A stretch of DNA of 63,794 bases from Pseudorhodoferax soli. GTDB lineage: Bacteria; Pseudomonadota; Gammaproteobacteria; Burkholderiales; Burkholderiaceae_C. The DNA lies in contig NZ_QPJK01000018.1 in the NCBI RefSeq assembly GCF_003337555.1, positions 1-63,794 of the forward strand, read 5' to 3'. The notes beneath the pieces are model-generated. The model ran no database searches and was not told where the DNA came from. It saw nothing but the letters and a program-made list of their open reading frames with translations. How positions within the stretch are numbered: position 1 is the first letter of the stretch; every line of letters begins with the position of its first letter. The position numbers were made by a program, and so were the translations under genes. This document shows, piece by piece, positions 45,552 through 55,159 of the stretch.

Positions 45552-46013
45552 TCAGCGGCCCGAACCGCCGCTGCCCGAACCAGAACCAGAGCCAGACCCG
45601 CCGCCCGAGGAGCCGCCCGAACCGCTTCCCGGGGTACCACCGGAGCCGCCGCCTGTCGCGCCACCCATGCTGCCGCCGGTGCCCGTGCCTGCGCCACCGG
45701 AAGTGCTGCCACCCCCGGTGCCACTGCCAGAGCTCCCGCCGCTGGCGCCGCCGCTGCCGTCGCGCCGGTTACCGCCGCGGTTGCCGCCTTGGCGGTCGTG
45801 TGGCGCCGAGCTAGGCGATTGCGCCGACGCCGCCCCAGTGCCTGCTGTGCTTGCGCCGCTGCGGTTCGGCATGGTGGTCGCGCCGCTGCCTGAAGCACCG
45901 CCGCTGCCACTACCCGTTGTCTGCCCTTGCACGGCGGGCGTCAAGACGGCCATGCAGCCGCCCAAGATGGCCGCCGCCATCGGCGTGCGGATGCGTTTTC
46001 CAATGAAGTGCAT
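45552..46013 (-). CDS. Exported Gly/Ser-rich low-complexity protein
   Basis: 153 residues. Signal peptide MHFIGKRIRTPMAAAILGGCMAVLTPAVQG, then nearly pure Gly/Ser/Thr with degenerate SGGGSGSG repeats to the end. Probably a disordered cell-envelope or matrix protein. The opposite strand has a proline-rich open frame, a shadow of the repeat. No function can be assigned. Confidence 0.65.
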   Translation of the reverse strand: MHFIGKRIRTPMAAAILGGCMAVLTPAVQGQTTGSGSGGASGSGATTMPNRSGASTAGTGAASAQSPSSAPHDRQGGNRGGNRRDGSGGASGGSSGSGTGGGSTSGGAGTGTGGSMGGATGGGSGGTPGSGSGGSSGGGSGSGSGSGSGGSGR

Positions 46014-46263
46014 GTGTCTCTCCTAGAAGGTTGGAACGAGGGCCGATGAGGCCCCGAAGAGATGGGGCAATCGGCGGGCCGCACGTGTAGGGGAGCAAGG
46101 ACAACAGCGGCGCACACAGCCTTCACTCCCCACGCTGCTCCTGCACCACCGTTACAGCGCACTCGTGCACCTCAGGCGAGAACTTGTTCGACTCTCCAGG
46201 GCTCAAGCCTCTCAGAGTGGCGAGCGGCGTACGGGGGCAGTTCAGTTCGCACAGAATTGCAGC

Positions 46264-46491
46264 ATGCCCATGGACTACCTGCTTTCGATCGAACACGTGC
46301 ACCTTCCCTTCCGGGTGACGGACGAGCATGCGTTGCAGTGCGTGCGCGTGTTGAAGGCCGCAGGGTTGATCGAAGCCAGCATCGTTGGCTCTGATGTCCC
46401 GGGGAAGGACAGTGTTGCGGATATCCGCGCGATCACAGGCAAAGGACGTGTTGCCATCGCGCACCGTAGGCAAGGCAAGCCGTTGCCTTAG
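46264..46491 (+). CDS. Hypothetical protein
   Basis: 75 residues from the ATG at 46264 (MPMDYLLSIEHVHLPFRVTDEHAL). Mixed alpha/beta composition with a basic tail RVAIAHRRQGKPLP. Codon use looks coding. No family recognised. Confidence 0.55.
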   Translation: MPMDYLLSIEHVHLPFRVTDEHALQCVRVLKAAGLIEASIVGSDVPGKDSVADIRAITGKGRVAIAHRRQGKPLP

Positions 46492-47059
46492 GCGCACTTG
46501 GGCGGTCCCGCCCAGATGGCGGCCTTCGCGGCCTACGTTGCTGCGCCCCGCAGACGGATTGCTCCGGACGAACATGTGGCGTCTGCCTTCTCGAGGAGCA
46601 ACTAGGAGACCTCGCACTCAATGCAGCGCTTCGCCCAGGATCGACAGTGCCCGGTATCTTGCAGCGGTTTTCACATCGCCGGTTTCCCAAGCGAAGACGC
46701 GCCCCACGCGGCTCCCTGAGGTAAAGAGCGCAAGCGCCCGTCGTAGCGGCCCTGTATGCTTGCGCTTCACGGCCCGAGAAGAGCGCTACAACATGGTCGT
46801 CCACTCTGGCTGCCCGTCAGCCGGAAAATGCATTGAGAGGGAGAGAGGGGGCCTATATGCGCGACTGGCCATTCAAAGTCCAACCGGCTGGAGGGGACTG
46901 CGCAGCAGCATGTGCCGAAGGCATCGGATCCCAGGCACTTGGCAGCTTCGTCCAGGCCAAATGTGCTGTGCAGCCTGCTGAGGCCTGCCTGCCTGGGTCC
47001 GGTCTGCAGGGGACCGAAGCGGCTCCCCCAGCCGAAGTCCAACAAGTGCCTTCGTCGGC
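46492..47059. other. No gene recognised
   Basis: 568 bp. Several short frames exist on both strands, but none has a credible composition or start. I see no repeat or RNA structure. Confidence 0.5.
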
Positions 47060-47317
47060 GTGACGGCCCCTCAGGTGGAACGCTGGATTGCAACGGCGGT
47101 CCACACCGACGGCCTGCATCTTGAGGCGGAAATCGCTCAGGCGCACATGCCCACGCTTGAGGAATTCGCAGCGGCACTGCTTGTTCAAGTGTCTTCGCTC
47201 CCCGTGCGCCCGCTGCGTGGAGGCGCGCGCCATCGGTCCAACTTCAGAAAGCTCAAGGACTACGGCTTCAGCATCGACGGCATAACGGTGATGGAGAGGG
47301 AATCCAGGTCCACCTGA
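47060..47317 (+). CDS. Hypothetical protein
   Basis: 85 residues from a GTG start (MTAPQVERWIATAVHTDGLHLEAEIAQAHMP). The C-terminal KLKDYGFSIDGITVMER looks globular. No family recognised. From 47318 to 47718 the only structure is the inverted-repeat element at 47532. Confidence 0.5.
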   Translation: MTAPQVERWIATAVHTDGLHLEAEIAQAHMPTLEEFAAALLVQVSSLPVRPLRGGARHRSNFRKLKDYGFSIDGITVMERESRST

Positions 47318-47531
47318 TGCCCGACGCCGCGTACCGGCCGTGCGACCTTGCTTCGCCGCATCGCGCGCCCCTGCAGCGGCCTTCGCCTTTTCACCGTCCC
47401 GGCAGCTGGCTTTGCACACGTCCAGGGACTGGAGATCTCCATCTAGGACATCGTGCTCAGAGGCAGGCAGACGGTGTCACGCCGTTGGTCAAACCGGTTT
47501 TCCGCTGAGTCTGTTTGGTTTAATGTTCGCA

Positions 47532-47653
47532 ACGCCGATTTGAGCCACGCGCCGAGATTGCAATGACAAGGTTGCATACGCCGAAAGTGACAGTGGCATG
47601 CGGCGCGTCGATAGTGGCTCCCTCGCCGGTGGGCACATGGCTCAAATCGGCGT
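47532..47653. repeat. 122-bp element bounded by 16-bp perfect inverted repeats
   Basis: ACGCCGATTTGAGCCA at 47532-47547 and its exact complement at 47638-47653. No coding capacity and no clear target duplication. The ends look like those of an IS, so this may be a miniature or internally deleted element marking the 3' border of the defence island. Family not assigned. Confidence 0.6.
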
Positions 47654-47718
47654 CAGCGGCAATACCCCTGCGAGAACTTTCGGTCGAGAAAATGGTTGCG
47701 ACATGCTTATGCGCGGGC

Positions 47719-48789
47719 TCAGTGCGTTCGCGTAGCTTGGCACGTATGGTCCTCCACATGCGCCATGAGACTTTCCCCAATCACTTGCCCGAGTCGCACG
47801 GGAACAGCATTTCCGATCAAGCGACCAACAGTGGTCATGTGGATTCGCTCACCGGCCTTCACGAACTGGTATCCCCGCGGAAATGTCTGCAGGATTGCGC
47901 CCTCGCGCAGAGAGAGCGCACGGTCCTGCTCGGGATGACCAAATCGACCGCTGCCGAAGCCGTAGAACTGAGTAGTGATAGTGGGAGACGGAAAATCCCA
48001 ATCCATCCGTCCATACACGCCGGGAAAGCTCTGTCCTGTTTCGCTCTTGTGGCACGGCGCAAGCAGATCAGGATCCCAATCGCGCCAGCTTCCGCCAGGG
48101 CGAGCGGCCCTGATTCGGCGCTCGTTGAGTTCGGTGAGCCGACTCGTCCGGTGGATTGGATCGTGTTGAGAAGCTTCACCCGCACCAAGCGCCTGCATTC
48201 CCTGTATTGCCGACCGAACAGTGCGTCGCCGGTCACGCTTAGGGTCGCGATCACGCAACTTCAACTCGCCGAGTCGCGAGGCAAGCAAGACCAAACGGGC
48301 GCGGGCCTGCGGAATTCCGTACTCCTCGCACTTAACGATGCTGACACTCACTTGATAGTCGTTGTCGCGGAGCGTCTGGACGAACCCAGCGAAGACCGCA
48401 TGCTTTCGCACCTGCGGAACGTTCTCCATGGTCACCAGTGTCGGCAGGCACTCCTCAACAATACGGCCGAAATGCTCCAGCATCGGCCACCGAGCGTCGG
48501 ACTCGTCGGTCTTGTGAAGGCTGTAAGCAGAGAACGGCTGGCAGGGTGCGCACCCAGCCAAAAGTGAGATCGAATCCTTGTTCCTGCCGAAATGCGCGTC
48601 GATCTGGGCGCCGGTCAGCTCACCAACATCCGCGCGATGGAATTTCGCTCGACCGTTGTTCTTCTCATACGGCCATTCACAAGCTGCATCTATGTCGTAA
48701 CCAGCGACGACACCAATACCAGCCTTGCGCAGCCCGTGGGTCAGCCCTCCCACGCCACAGAAAAGGTCCACTGCAGTAATAGAAGGCAT
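47719..48789 (-). CDS. druM: DNA (cytosine-5) methyltransferase of a Druantia type II locus
   Basis: 356 residues. Motif I DLFCGVGGLTHGLRKAG, motif IV with the catalytic cysteine GCAPCQPFS, motif VI MENVPQ, motif VIII QARARLVLL and motif X IGNAVPVRLG. It transfers methyl from SAM to C5 of cytosine. Last gene of the five-gene operon that includes the giant helicase, matching DruM of Druantia type II. Its length (356) and short target-recognition region resemble stand-alone Dcm-like enzymes; specificity is unknown. Whether it marks self DNA for the system or serves as an effector part is not established by sequence. Confidence 0.9.
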   Translation of the reverse strand: MPSITAVDLFCGVGGLTHGLRKAGIGVVAGYDIDAACEWPYEKNNGRAKFHRADVGELTGAQIDAHFGRNKDSISLLAGCAPCQPFSAYSLHKTDESDARWPMLEHFGRIVEECLPTLVTMENVPQVRKHAVFAGFVQTLRDNDYQVSVSIVKCEEYGIPQARARLVLLASRLGELKLRDRDPKRDRRRTVRSAIQGMQALGAGEASQHDPIHRTSRLTELNERRIRAARPGGSWRDWDPDLLAPCHKSETGQSFPGVYGRMDWDFPSPTITTQFYGFGSGRFGHPEQDRALSLREGAILQTFPRGYQFVKAGERIHMTTVGRLIGNAVPVRLGQVIGESLMAHVEDHTCQATRTH

Positions 48790-48834
48790 GGCTCAGAGCA
48801 AAACGTCACTGCGTTCGATGTTATCCGATCGACC

Positions 48835-49278
48835 TCACGAAGAGCCTGCCGGCGCCCGCGCGAGCTCGCCCAGCCGCGCGACGATTGCGGCCACGGCGTC
48901 CTCGACTGGTTCATGCTCCCAGATCCGTAAAACCGACCACCCGGCCCCGGCAAGCCTCACGTCGGAATCTCGGTCCCGCGCCGTGTTGGCAGCGATCTTC
49001 TGCCTCCACCACTCCGCATTCGTCTTGGGCTGTGTGGCATGCCGCGGGCAACCGTGCCAGAAGCAGCCGTCGCAGAACACTGCAAGTTGATATCGAGTGA
49101 AAGCGATGTCGACCGTTCTCGTCGTACCCACAATGGCTCGGAAGTGGATACGAAATCGGAACCCCATCTTGTGGAGCGCAGATCTGATCGCGCGCTCGCG
49201 CGCGTTGTCGAAGCCACGTGTACGGGCCATTCGACGGCTAGTTGCCGCCGCGGTTTCGGTCCGAGCGAACGCTGTCAT
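48835..49278 (-). CDS. vsr: Very short patch repair endonuclease (Vsr)
   Basis: About 147 residues from the ATG at 49278; the frame extends upstream into the intergenic region. RERAIRSALHKMGFRFRIHF, VDIAFTRYQLAVFCDGCFWHGCPRH with the catalytic Asp and zinc/DNA-contact residues, NAEWWRQKIAANTARD, and VLRIWEHE. Vsr nicks T:G mismatches arising by deamination of 5-methylcytosine and normally pairs with a Dcm-type methyltransferase, here the gene 45 bp downstream. Lies 52 bp after the helicase gene, so cotranscribed. Confidence 0.92.
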   Translation of the reverse strand: MTAFARTETAAATSRRMARTRGFDNARERAIRSALHKMGFRFRIHFRAIVGTTRTVDIAFTRYQLAVFCDGCFWHGCPRHATQPKTNAEWWRQKIAANTARDRDSDVRLAGAGWSVLRIWEHEPVEDAVAAIVARLGELARAPAGSS

Positions 49279-49330
49279 GATCCAATCAGAACGGGCGGCG
49301 TACGAACACGTGTTGGTCAACCGCTTCTGG

Positions 49331-52300
49331 TCATGCGTTGCGATCCACCGGCGCGCGGGCGAGCCGACCGCTCCTCGCGAGGTCGATGGCGCGCTGCGGC
49401 CTGCGCGATGCATGGAACGTGTCGATCAACCAAGTCGTTCCTTCGAACTCCGTGCCCAAACTCTCCAGCGCTGTGGCCTCCGACCACAGTGGGTGTACCA
49501 GAACATATCGTTCCCTGCTGCGTCTACGCACGACGGCGGGCAGCTGCAACGACCCTGCCGATTCCAATGTGAAGACGTCCGGACTGAGCGAAACGAGGTC
49601 CATGGCAATATCGCGAGCATCGGTGGGCCAGTCCTCCAGCTCCGCGGCGGTAGTCCAATTGCCGTCGCTGCCTGCGGCCCAAGCGGGGTCCACGAGGACA
49701 CGCAAGGCGGCCAAGCCGAGCCGCCAGTCCAAGAGCCCGTGGTACTGACGGTTGCCATAGCGCAGCATGCATTCATAGCAGGCGGCTTTGCAATTGCGCC
49801 GATGATGAAGCGTGAGATACCCCTTGATCAGCGGATCAGTGGTGGGCGTCTCCACCATACTGCGTATCAGTCTCAGCACCTCCGGCTCAGCGCCCGCCCC
49901 CAGACGGCGACAGAATCCGGCACCGTTCGGTAGGAAGTCGCTGATCTGAAGCACCGGCTTGCCATTCCTCAAACGCGGCTCCAGAGGGTCGAACTCTGCA
50001 GGGTCGATATCCATTGCGAGTGCAGCGCGTTGCACCAGGAGTTGCGTCGCACTGACGAGCGCCGCACGAACGCCAGTGTCAGCCACGTCTCGTCCAATAC
50101 GCCCCACATCCAGGCGAGCAGAAACCGAAGTTGGCGTCAGGAACAAGGCATCCGTCGTCTTGCGGGACATCAAGCGCACGACCTCGGCATCACCTTGGCC
50201 ATCGATACGCTTCCAGGCCGCGAGCTTCTGGCAGGCCTCTGGAGTCAGCATCTGACCTGGAAGCCGCCAGTCCCGTCGGGGGGCGATCTGCACTCGATGC
50301 GACTCCACCGGGAAAAGTGTGAAAGGGCGGACGCTATCACCATCGCCGATACCATCGTTGAGCCTCAGTACGGTGGCCTTGTCCGAACTCCCCACCGATA
50401 GGTTGCTGCCTTCGATCTCGCGGATCGCGATGTCGTTGGCTTCGATCGTCACCACACGACGGAAAGCTACGAGGTCCTCGTTCTCATCCGCGGGTTCAGA
50501 TCGAAATGTCGTCGTGAAAGCGCGAGGTGTCACATAGCGTTCGAACAGTTCCTTCGCAAGCGAGGTACGGCAGTCGCAGCAACTCACCGAAACCGTCGGC
50601 TCCTGGACGACGCTTGCAACGGCGCCGCAGGAGGGGCACGCAGCGATCCATCGTTCTTCGTCCATCCAAGCTTCCGCGATAGTCGCATCGCTCCCCCGTC
50701 GAAACGGGCTAGGAGACAATAGCACCGAAGACAGCCCGACCGACTCGAAGCGACGCTTGTCGCGTACCAGCGAACGTCCCGGTGCGAACTCGAAGATCGC
50801 AAGATCCTGCTCCCGGTCGACAGTGGAGAACTCGGCCGCAGCACGGCCCTCCTGCTTCGCACCCATGTACAACGGCTTGACTCGTGTCGGCATGCCGTAC
50901 ATGGGCAGGATCCCGTGTTCGGCCAAGAACTCTCCGAGCGGCTTAGGCGACGCAGCGCCTTCCTTTTCGAAGGACCAGATCAGGGCGACGAGATCATCGA
51001 CCTGCAACCCACCGATCATTTCATTCGAAAGCGTTGGGTCGCGGTCCGCTAAAGCAGCTATGACCGCATCCCGCGTTGAGACCGTCTTGGATAGCGCAAA
51101 TCCGAGCCGCGACTTCCAATCGCCATCGGTCGCGTAGACGGCCGAAGCCCCAGGGAACTCACCATGCGTGTCGTGGAGCAGATCCCCCGGATACGCTGCG
51201 CCATCCTCGGCACGCAGCAGGCCGAAGGCGCCGACCAACCAAGCCTTTCGTGCCACGCGAAGTGCAATGTCTCCGTGTCCGCGCGTCAGAAAGGGCGGCG
51301 GCGGCGGATCGCCGGTGATCGCCTCTGGGTTCCGAAAGTAGTGAAGGTCGTGGCTGCGACTTCGACAGAGCGTGGCAACGAAGGAGAATGCTTGGCCTCG
51401 CCGGCCGGCGCGGCCCACACGCTGCTGATAGTTGAACCGCTGCGGCGGCATGTTGGCCTGGTAGACGGCCTGCAATGGCCCGATGTCGATACCGACCTCC
51501 ATGGTCGTCGTGACGGACAACAGGTCCGTCTCGATGGCGCGTCTTCTGAGCGAGATCTTCTCGGGGCGCCCTTCGTCCACAAAGATCCCCTTGAAAGCGC
51601 GCAGCCTATCGGCCGGCGACTCGGTCTGGCCGGTCAACTCCGCGCACGAGAGCCTGAATGCCGCGTCCTCGGTTTGGAAACCTCGGGCCAGTCGACGCGC
51701 AAGGAAATTTGCTCGCTGCAGCTCATCGACGGATCCACTCGGGACGGTGGGGAGCGGTTCTAGGCATCGCGTGCAGAATCCAGTTCCACGGTGCAGGTGC
51801 ACTCGATCGCATGTGGCGCATCGATAGAACGGATCTCCCGGCTTCGATAGCTTGACATACAGACCGATCAATCGAATCACTCCACGGTCGTGGTCGTTTC
51901 GCGAAAGCTCCTCCAGTAGTCTGCGCATCACCGCGTTCGGGTCTTGTCCCACTGAAGAGGCCTCAGCAAACCTACGAATGCGTCTTGGCAGTTCCTCCGG
52001 TCTGTCGACATACGCCGGATCCGTCCATTTGTTCCCCTCGACGCTATAGCTATCGCCGAAGACTCGCAGATATGCATCGAGTCGGTCCGAATCGGGCGTC
52101 GCGTTGGCAGTGATGGAGGGGTAGCCAATGCCCGTCTCCTCTAACGCGAAATAGTTCTTCGAGAACAGCACCTCGTACGTCAACGGCCGTTGCTCTGCCA
52201 CCATGGCGCTGCGTGCAAGACCAGGCTGGTCGTTCTGGTCGATCGAGATCCATTCAGGAGTTCCTGACCGCCCCTTCGGATCGACCCACTCGAACCATGG

Positions 52301-55150
52301 CCTGTCTTGGACCAGGTTGACGCCCGCCGGATCGATAGGATGAACGCCAAGCTCCACGTGTCGACGCATCAGTGGCCTCAGAATCGCATCGCGCGGCGCT
52401 TGAGGCTCGAGCAGGTCGGCGAGTGCAACACGCGAACCGTCGCCTCGCTGTCGAGCAAGCTCCGCCAGGTCGAACAGGCGACGGTACTCGGCCTTGTCCT
52501 TCCTATCGAAGGCTTCGTCGGCCTGCCGTTCCAGCTCTGCGGCATCCATGCATACATTCTCTTCGGCGAGCCTTCGAATCTCGGCGACGAGAAGCTGACG
52601 ACGCATGTCCTGGTGGTGACGGCGCTCGATGTCGAGGGCCGCTCGGGCGGCATCCTGCCGACTGTCTGAGAAGACGATCGATTTCGTGGCGGTCCCACTC
52701 ACGTGGAGAAGCGAGAAGACCTCAGTCGCAAGCAGCTGAGAGGCCTTGGCGAAACCTGTTCGGAAACTGCGGAGCGGCGAGAGAGCACCCATGCCCTTCT
52801 TTCTCGCAGAGTAGTCGCTCCCACACGAGGGGCACGCCCTTGGGAGCGCAGAACCCGCAGTGCTCGCTCTGAGCGACGTGCGAAACAGCGAGCCGGGAAC
52901 TGTGAACTCCCCGCTCCCTGTTGGAAGTATCACGCTGTTGCGTGTGTCCAGAACTCGGTGGACCCATTCCTCAGTCGCAGGAACGTTCCTGGGTTCGGCG
53001 CGCGACGGCCAGAACATTGCGTACTCGTCGTGTGCCAACTTCTCGTAGAGCGTATCGCTCGAGCGCTCCGGCAACTGCTCGAGATCGGGAGACGTCGTAA
53101 GGAGCTCGGATCCCTTGGACGATTGGGCACTTCGACGACCGCCAATAAAGAGCTCCCCGCAACACTCGCAATAGATCATCTCGAACATGCGCCTGGAGCG
53201 CATGTCGTTGCCAACGGAATGAGTCTGACCCCGCTCGATGCTTGGCTCGTCGTATCGAACGACGGACCCTTCCATGCGTGGCGCACAGAAGAGGCCCTCC
53301 ATGCTTCGGAAGAACGTGTGCACTCGAAAACTTGGGAGATGCGCAGGTAACTTTGCCGTGTAGAGGCCCTTTTCCCCGATGCGGTCGCCCAGACCCCGAA
53401 GAAGACAAAGGCCTTGAAGGGCAGCTTCCCGATCTGGGTCTTCCTCCCCAAAGATTGCCGACGCGACTGAACTGGCGGCCGTTGCTCTGGATGTGCCGCC
53501 TTGAGCAGGACCACATGCGTGCGCCAGGATTCGAGCAGTCTCGGCCACGAGATCGACTGCCACCTGAGGAATGGGCCGAGCCGCTACTTCGATGCCCAGC
53601 GCGCTGGCTGCGTCGATGATCAACCCGTCGAGCACATGCGGCGGTGCTTCGATCCGAGCAACGAAGCGATCGGCACCGGAAGCCAAAGTATCGACCAATG
53701 CAACGAACGGCTTCGTCGGCAACTGCGCGTGCGCTGTAGGCGGTTCGTGGACCGGCGTGCCCTTCACGACAGCCCCAAGCCACGTCTCGCGGCTGGCGTC
53801 GCCCATAAGGCCAGGAGCGGCAGAGGTGCCAAACGTTCCGAAGAAGTCCTGCAGGTACTGCGCCGTCTCATCCGCTTCGGCCCCTTCAGTCGGCAAGGAG
53901 GCGCTGGAGGCCAGCACGCGCAGCTTGTGCCGCATCTCCGGAAGGTGAAGATCGAGCCTGGCGATGAGCGTTCTGAGCAGGCCGACGACCTCCGCACCCG
54001 ACGAGCCGCGGATCAGGTGCAGTTCGTCCAGGATCAGGAAGAAGTAGGCCTCTGGCGACGATCTCAACCACTTGCGCGTGGCATCCCAGATCGGGGCCTC
54101 GACGTCGCGCACGAGCATGGTCGCCAACATCGACGTGTTCGTGACGAGAATGTCCGGAGGCGACATCTGCATATCCCACCTTGAGACAAGCTCACCCCCG
54201 TCCAAGGAGGGGAACATGTACCGGGTCGGCTCGGGAGGCTCCACACCACTTTGCCGTGCTTCAGCGGCTCCACGCGCGTCGTACCGGCGAGCGGTATCCT
54301 GGTCGTCGTCGAGATCCTTCATTGCCGTTGCGAGCTTTTCGATCCGTGTCGCACGCCTGCGCACCTCGTCGGGATCCCCCGCGAGACGCGGATGGTCGAG
54401 ATGTCCGGTGACCGGCGCCTGCCCGGTGTATCGCCCGAAGAACACCCTGTTCCCGCGGAAGCGATCGTCCATCACGGCGTGCGCTTCGGGCGAATCGAAC
54501 GTCTTCCTGAGGCGTCCCATCTGATCCTCCACCAATGCATTCATCGGGTAGAGCAACAACGCCCTCACTGCCATCGGCCGCTTCGGATGCTCGAAATCTC
54601 GACGTGGAAGGAATGTTCCTCCCCGAGTGAACCATCGGGTCGGAGAAGCCGGCCGGAGCGGCTCCGGCCAATGGACTGCCTCCTTGGACAACGCCGCGAG
54701 CAGCGGCAGCATGAACGATTCGGTCTTTCCGGAGCCAGTGCCGGAGGTGACGATGCCCGGACTGCCGAACAGAACACCCTTGGCGAGCATGTCCATCTGA
54801 TGCCGGTACGGCTTGAAGAATCGAGCCCGCCTCAGCTCACCCGATTTCGTTGCCTTGCCCGGAAAAAGTCCAGACAGGGCAAGTTCGATGAAAGCCCGGC
54901 GCTCATCGTGGGAGAACGCCTCCAACGGGTTCCCGCTTCCCTTGAGCTTGAGAAGATCCTCCAGAGCATGCTCGGATTCCATGTAGCGAGCGACGGGCTC
55001 CAGGAACAGTTCCGTGGTCAATGCCCCAGGGCTACGAAGCAGACGCCTGCGAGCCTCCGCCAGATCCGGGTCGGCGATCCTGAACGCGGTGTCAAGGTAG
55101 CTCAGCCAGAATTCGCGAACTCGCTCAAGGGATCCTATCGGGTCGATCAT
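49331..55150 (-). CDS. druE: Giant DEAD/DEAH-like helicase with C-terminal DUF1998-like region (DruE)
   Basis: 1939 residues. Walker A VTSGTGSGKTESFMLPLL (about 135-145), Walker B variant LILDELHLIRGSSG (about 376), motif III SASLPTEG, motif V LLSVTTTMEVGIDIG (about 1215) and motif VI QQRVGRAGRRGQ (about 1248). Several zinc-type Cys pairs: CECCGE (about 661), CPSCGSDY, CATCDR with CTRC (about 1117), CPSCG with CCDC, and the C-terminal CKAACYECMLRYGNRQYHG (about 1790), characteristic of DUF1998 helicases. Size and neighbours point to DruE of Druantia; DISARM DrmA and Dpd helicases are shorter and have other partners. Starts 9 bp after the 733-residue gene. Confidence 0.9.
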   Translation of the reverse strand: MIDPIGSLERVREFWLSYLDTAFRIADPDLAEARRRLLRSPGALTTELFLEPVARYMESEHALEDLLKLKGSGNPLEAFSHDERRAFIELALSGLFPGKATKSGELRRARFFKPYRHQMDMLAKGVLFGSPGIVTSGTGSGKTESFMLPLLAALSKEAVHWPEPLRPASPTRWFTRGGTFLPRRDFEHPKRPMAVRALLLYPMNALVEDQMGRLRKTFDSPEAHAVMDDRFRGNRVFFGRYTGQAPVTGHLDHPRLAGDPDEVRRRATRIEKLATAMKDLDDDQDTARRYDARGAAEARQSGVEPPEPTRYMFPSLDGGELVSRWDMQMSPPDILVTNTSMLATMLVRDVEAPIWDATRKWLRSSPEAYFFLILDELHLIRGSSGAEVVGLLRTLIARLDLHLPEMRHKLRVLASSASLPTEGAEADETAQYLQDFFGTFGTSAAPGLMGDASRETWLGAVVKGTPVHEPPTAHAQLPTKPFVALVDTLASGADRFVARIEAPPHVLDGLIIDAASALGIEVAARPIPQVAVDLVAETARILAHACGPAQGGTSRATAASSVASAIFGEEDPDREAALQGLCLLRGLGDRIGEKGLYTAKLPAHLPSFRVHTFFRSMEGLFCAPRMEGSVVRYDEPSIERGQTHSVGNDMRSRRMFEMIYCECCGELFIGGRRSAQSSKGSELLTTSPDLEQLPERSSDTLYEKLAHDEYAMFWPSRAEPRNVPATEEWVHRVLDTRNSVILPTGSGEFTVPGSLFRTSLRASTAGSALPRACPSCGSDYSARKKGMGALSPLRSFRTGFAKASQLLATEVFSLLHVSGTATKSIVFSDSRQDAARAALDIERRHHQDMRRQLLVAEIRRLAEENVCMDAAELERQADEAFDRKDKAEYRRLFDLAELARQRGDGSRVALADLLEPQAPRDAILRPLMRRHVELGVHPIDPAGVNLVQDRPWFEWVDPKGRSGTPEWISIDQNDQPGLARSAMVAEQRPLTYEVLFSKNYFALEETGIGYPSITANATPDSDRLDAYLRVFGDSYSVEGNKWTDPAYVDRPEELPRRIRRFAEASSVGQDPNAVMRRLLEELSRNDHDRGVIRLIGLYVKLSKPGDPFYRCATCDRVHLHRGTGFCTRCLEPLPTVPSGSVDELQRANFLARRLARGFQTEDAAFRLSCAELTGQTESPADRLRAFKGIFVDEGRPEKISLRRRAIETDLLSVTTTMEVGIDIGPLQAVYQANMPPQRFNYQQRVGRAGRRGQAFSFVATLCRSRSHDLHYFRNPEAITGDPPPPPFLTRGHGDIALRVARKAWLVGAFGLLRAEDGAAYPGDLLHDTHGEFPGASAVYATDGDWKSRLGFALSKTVSTRDAVIAALADRDPTLSNEMIGGLQVDDLVALIWSFEKEGAASPKPLGEFLAEHGILPMYGMPTRVKPLYMGAKQEGRAAAEFSTVDREQDLAIFEFAPGRSLVRDKRRFESVGLSSVLLSPSPFRRGSDATIAEAWMDEERWIAACPSCGAVASVVQEPTVSVSCCDCRTSLAKELFERYVTPRAFTTTFRSEPADENEDLVAFRRVVTIEANDIAIREIEGSNLSVGSSDKATVLRLNDGIGDGDSVRPFTLFPVESHRVQIAPRRDWRLPGQMLTPEACQKLAAWKRIDGQGDAEVVRLMSRKTTDALFLTPTSVSARLDVGRIGRDVADTGVRAALVSATQLLVQRAALAMDIDPAEFDPLEPRLRNGKPVLQISDFLPNGAGFCRRLGAGAEPEVLRLIRSMVETPTTDPLIKGYLTLHHRRNCKAACYECMLRYGNRQYHGLLDWRLGLAALRVLVDPAWAAGSDGNWTTAAELEDWPTDARDIAMDLVSLSPDVFTLESAGSLQLPAVVRRRSRERYVLVHPLWSEATALESLGTEFEGTTWLIDTFHASRRPQRAIDLARSGRLARAPVDRNA

Positions 55151-55159
55151 CAGTCTCGA

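Noticed and set aside
45283-46026. Proline-rich plus-strand frame
   Set aside because: It is the complement of the Gly/Ser repeat protein, which has a signal peptide; the PE/PP repeats arise from the same low-complexity DNA.
49331-55150. Helicase considered as DISARM DrmA or a Dpd-system helicase
   Set aside because: It is much longer than those, and the expected partners (DrmB, DrmC phospholipase D, or DpdA/queuosine-like genes) are absent, whereas the Druantia II set is present.
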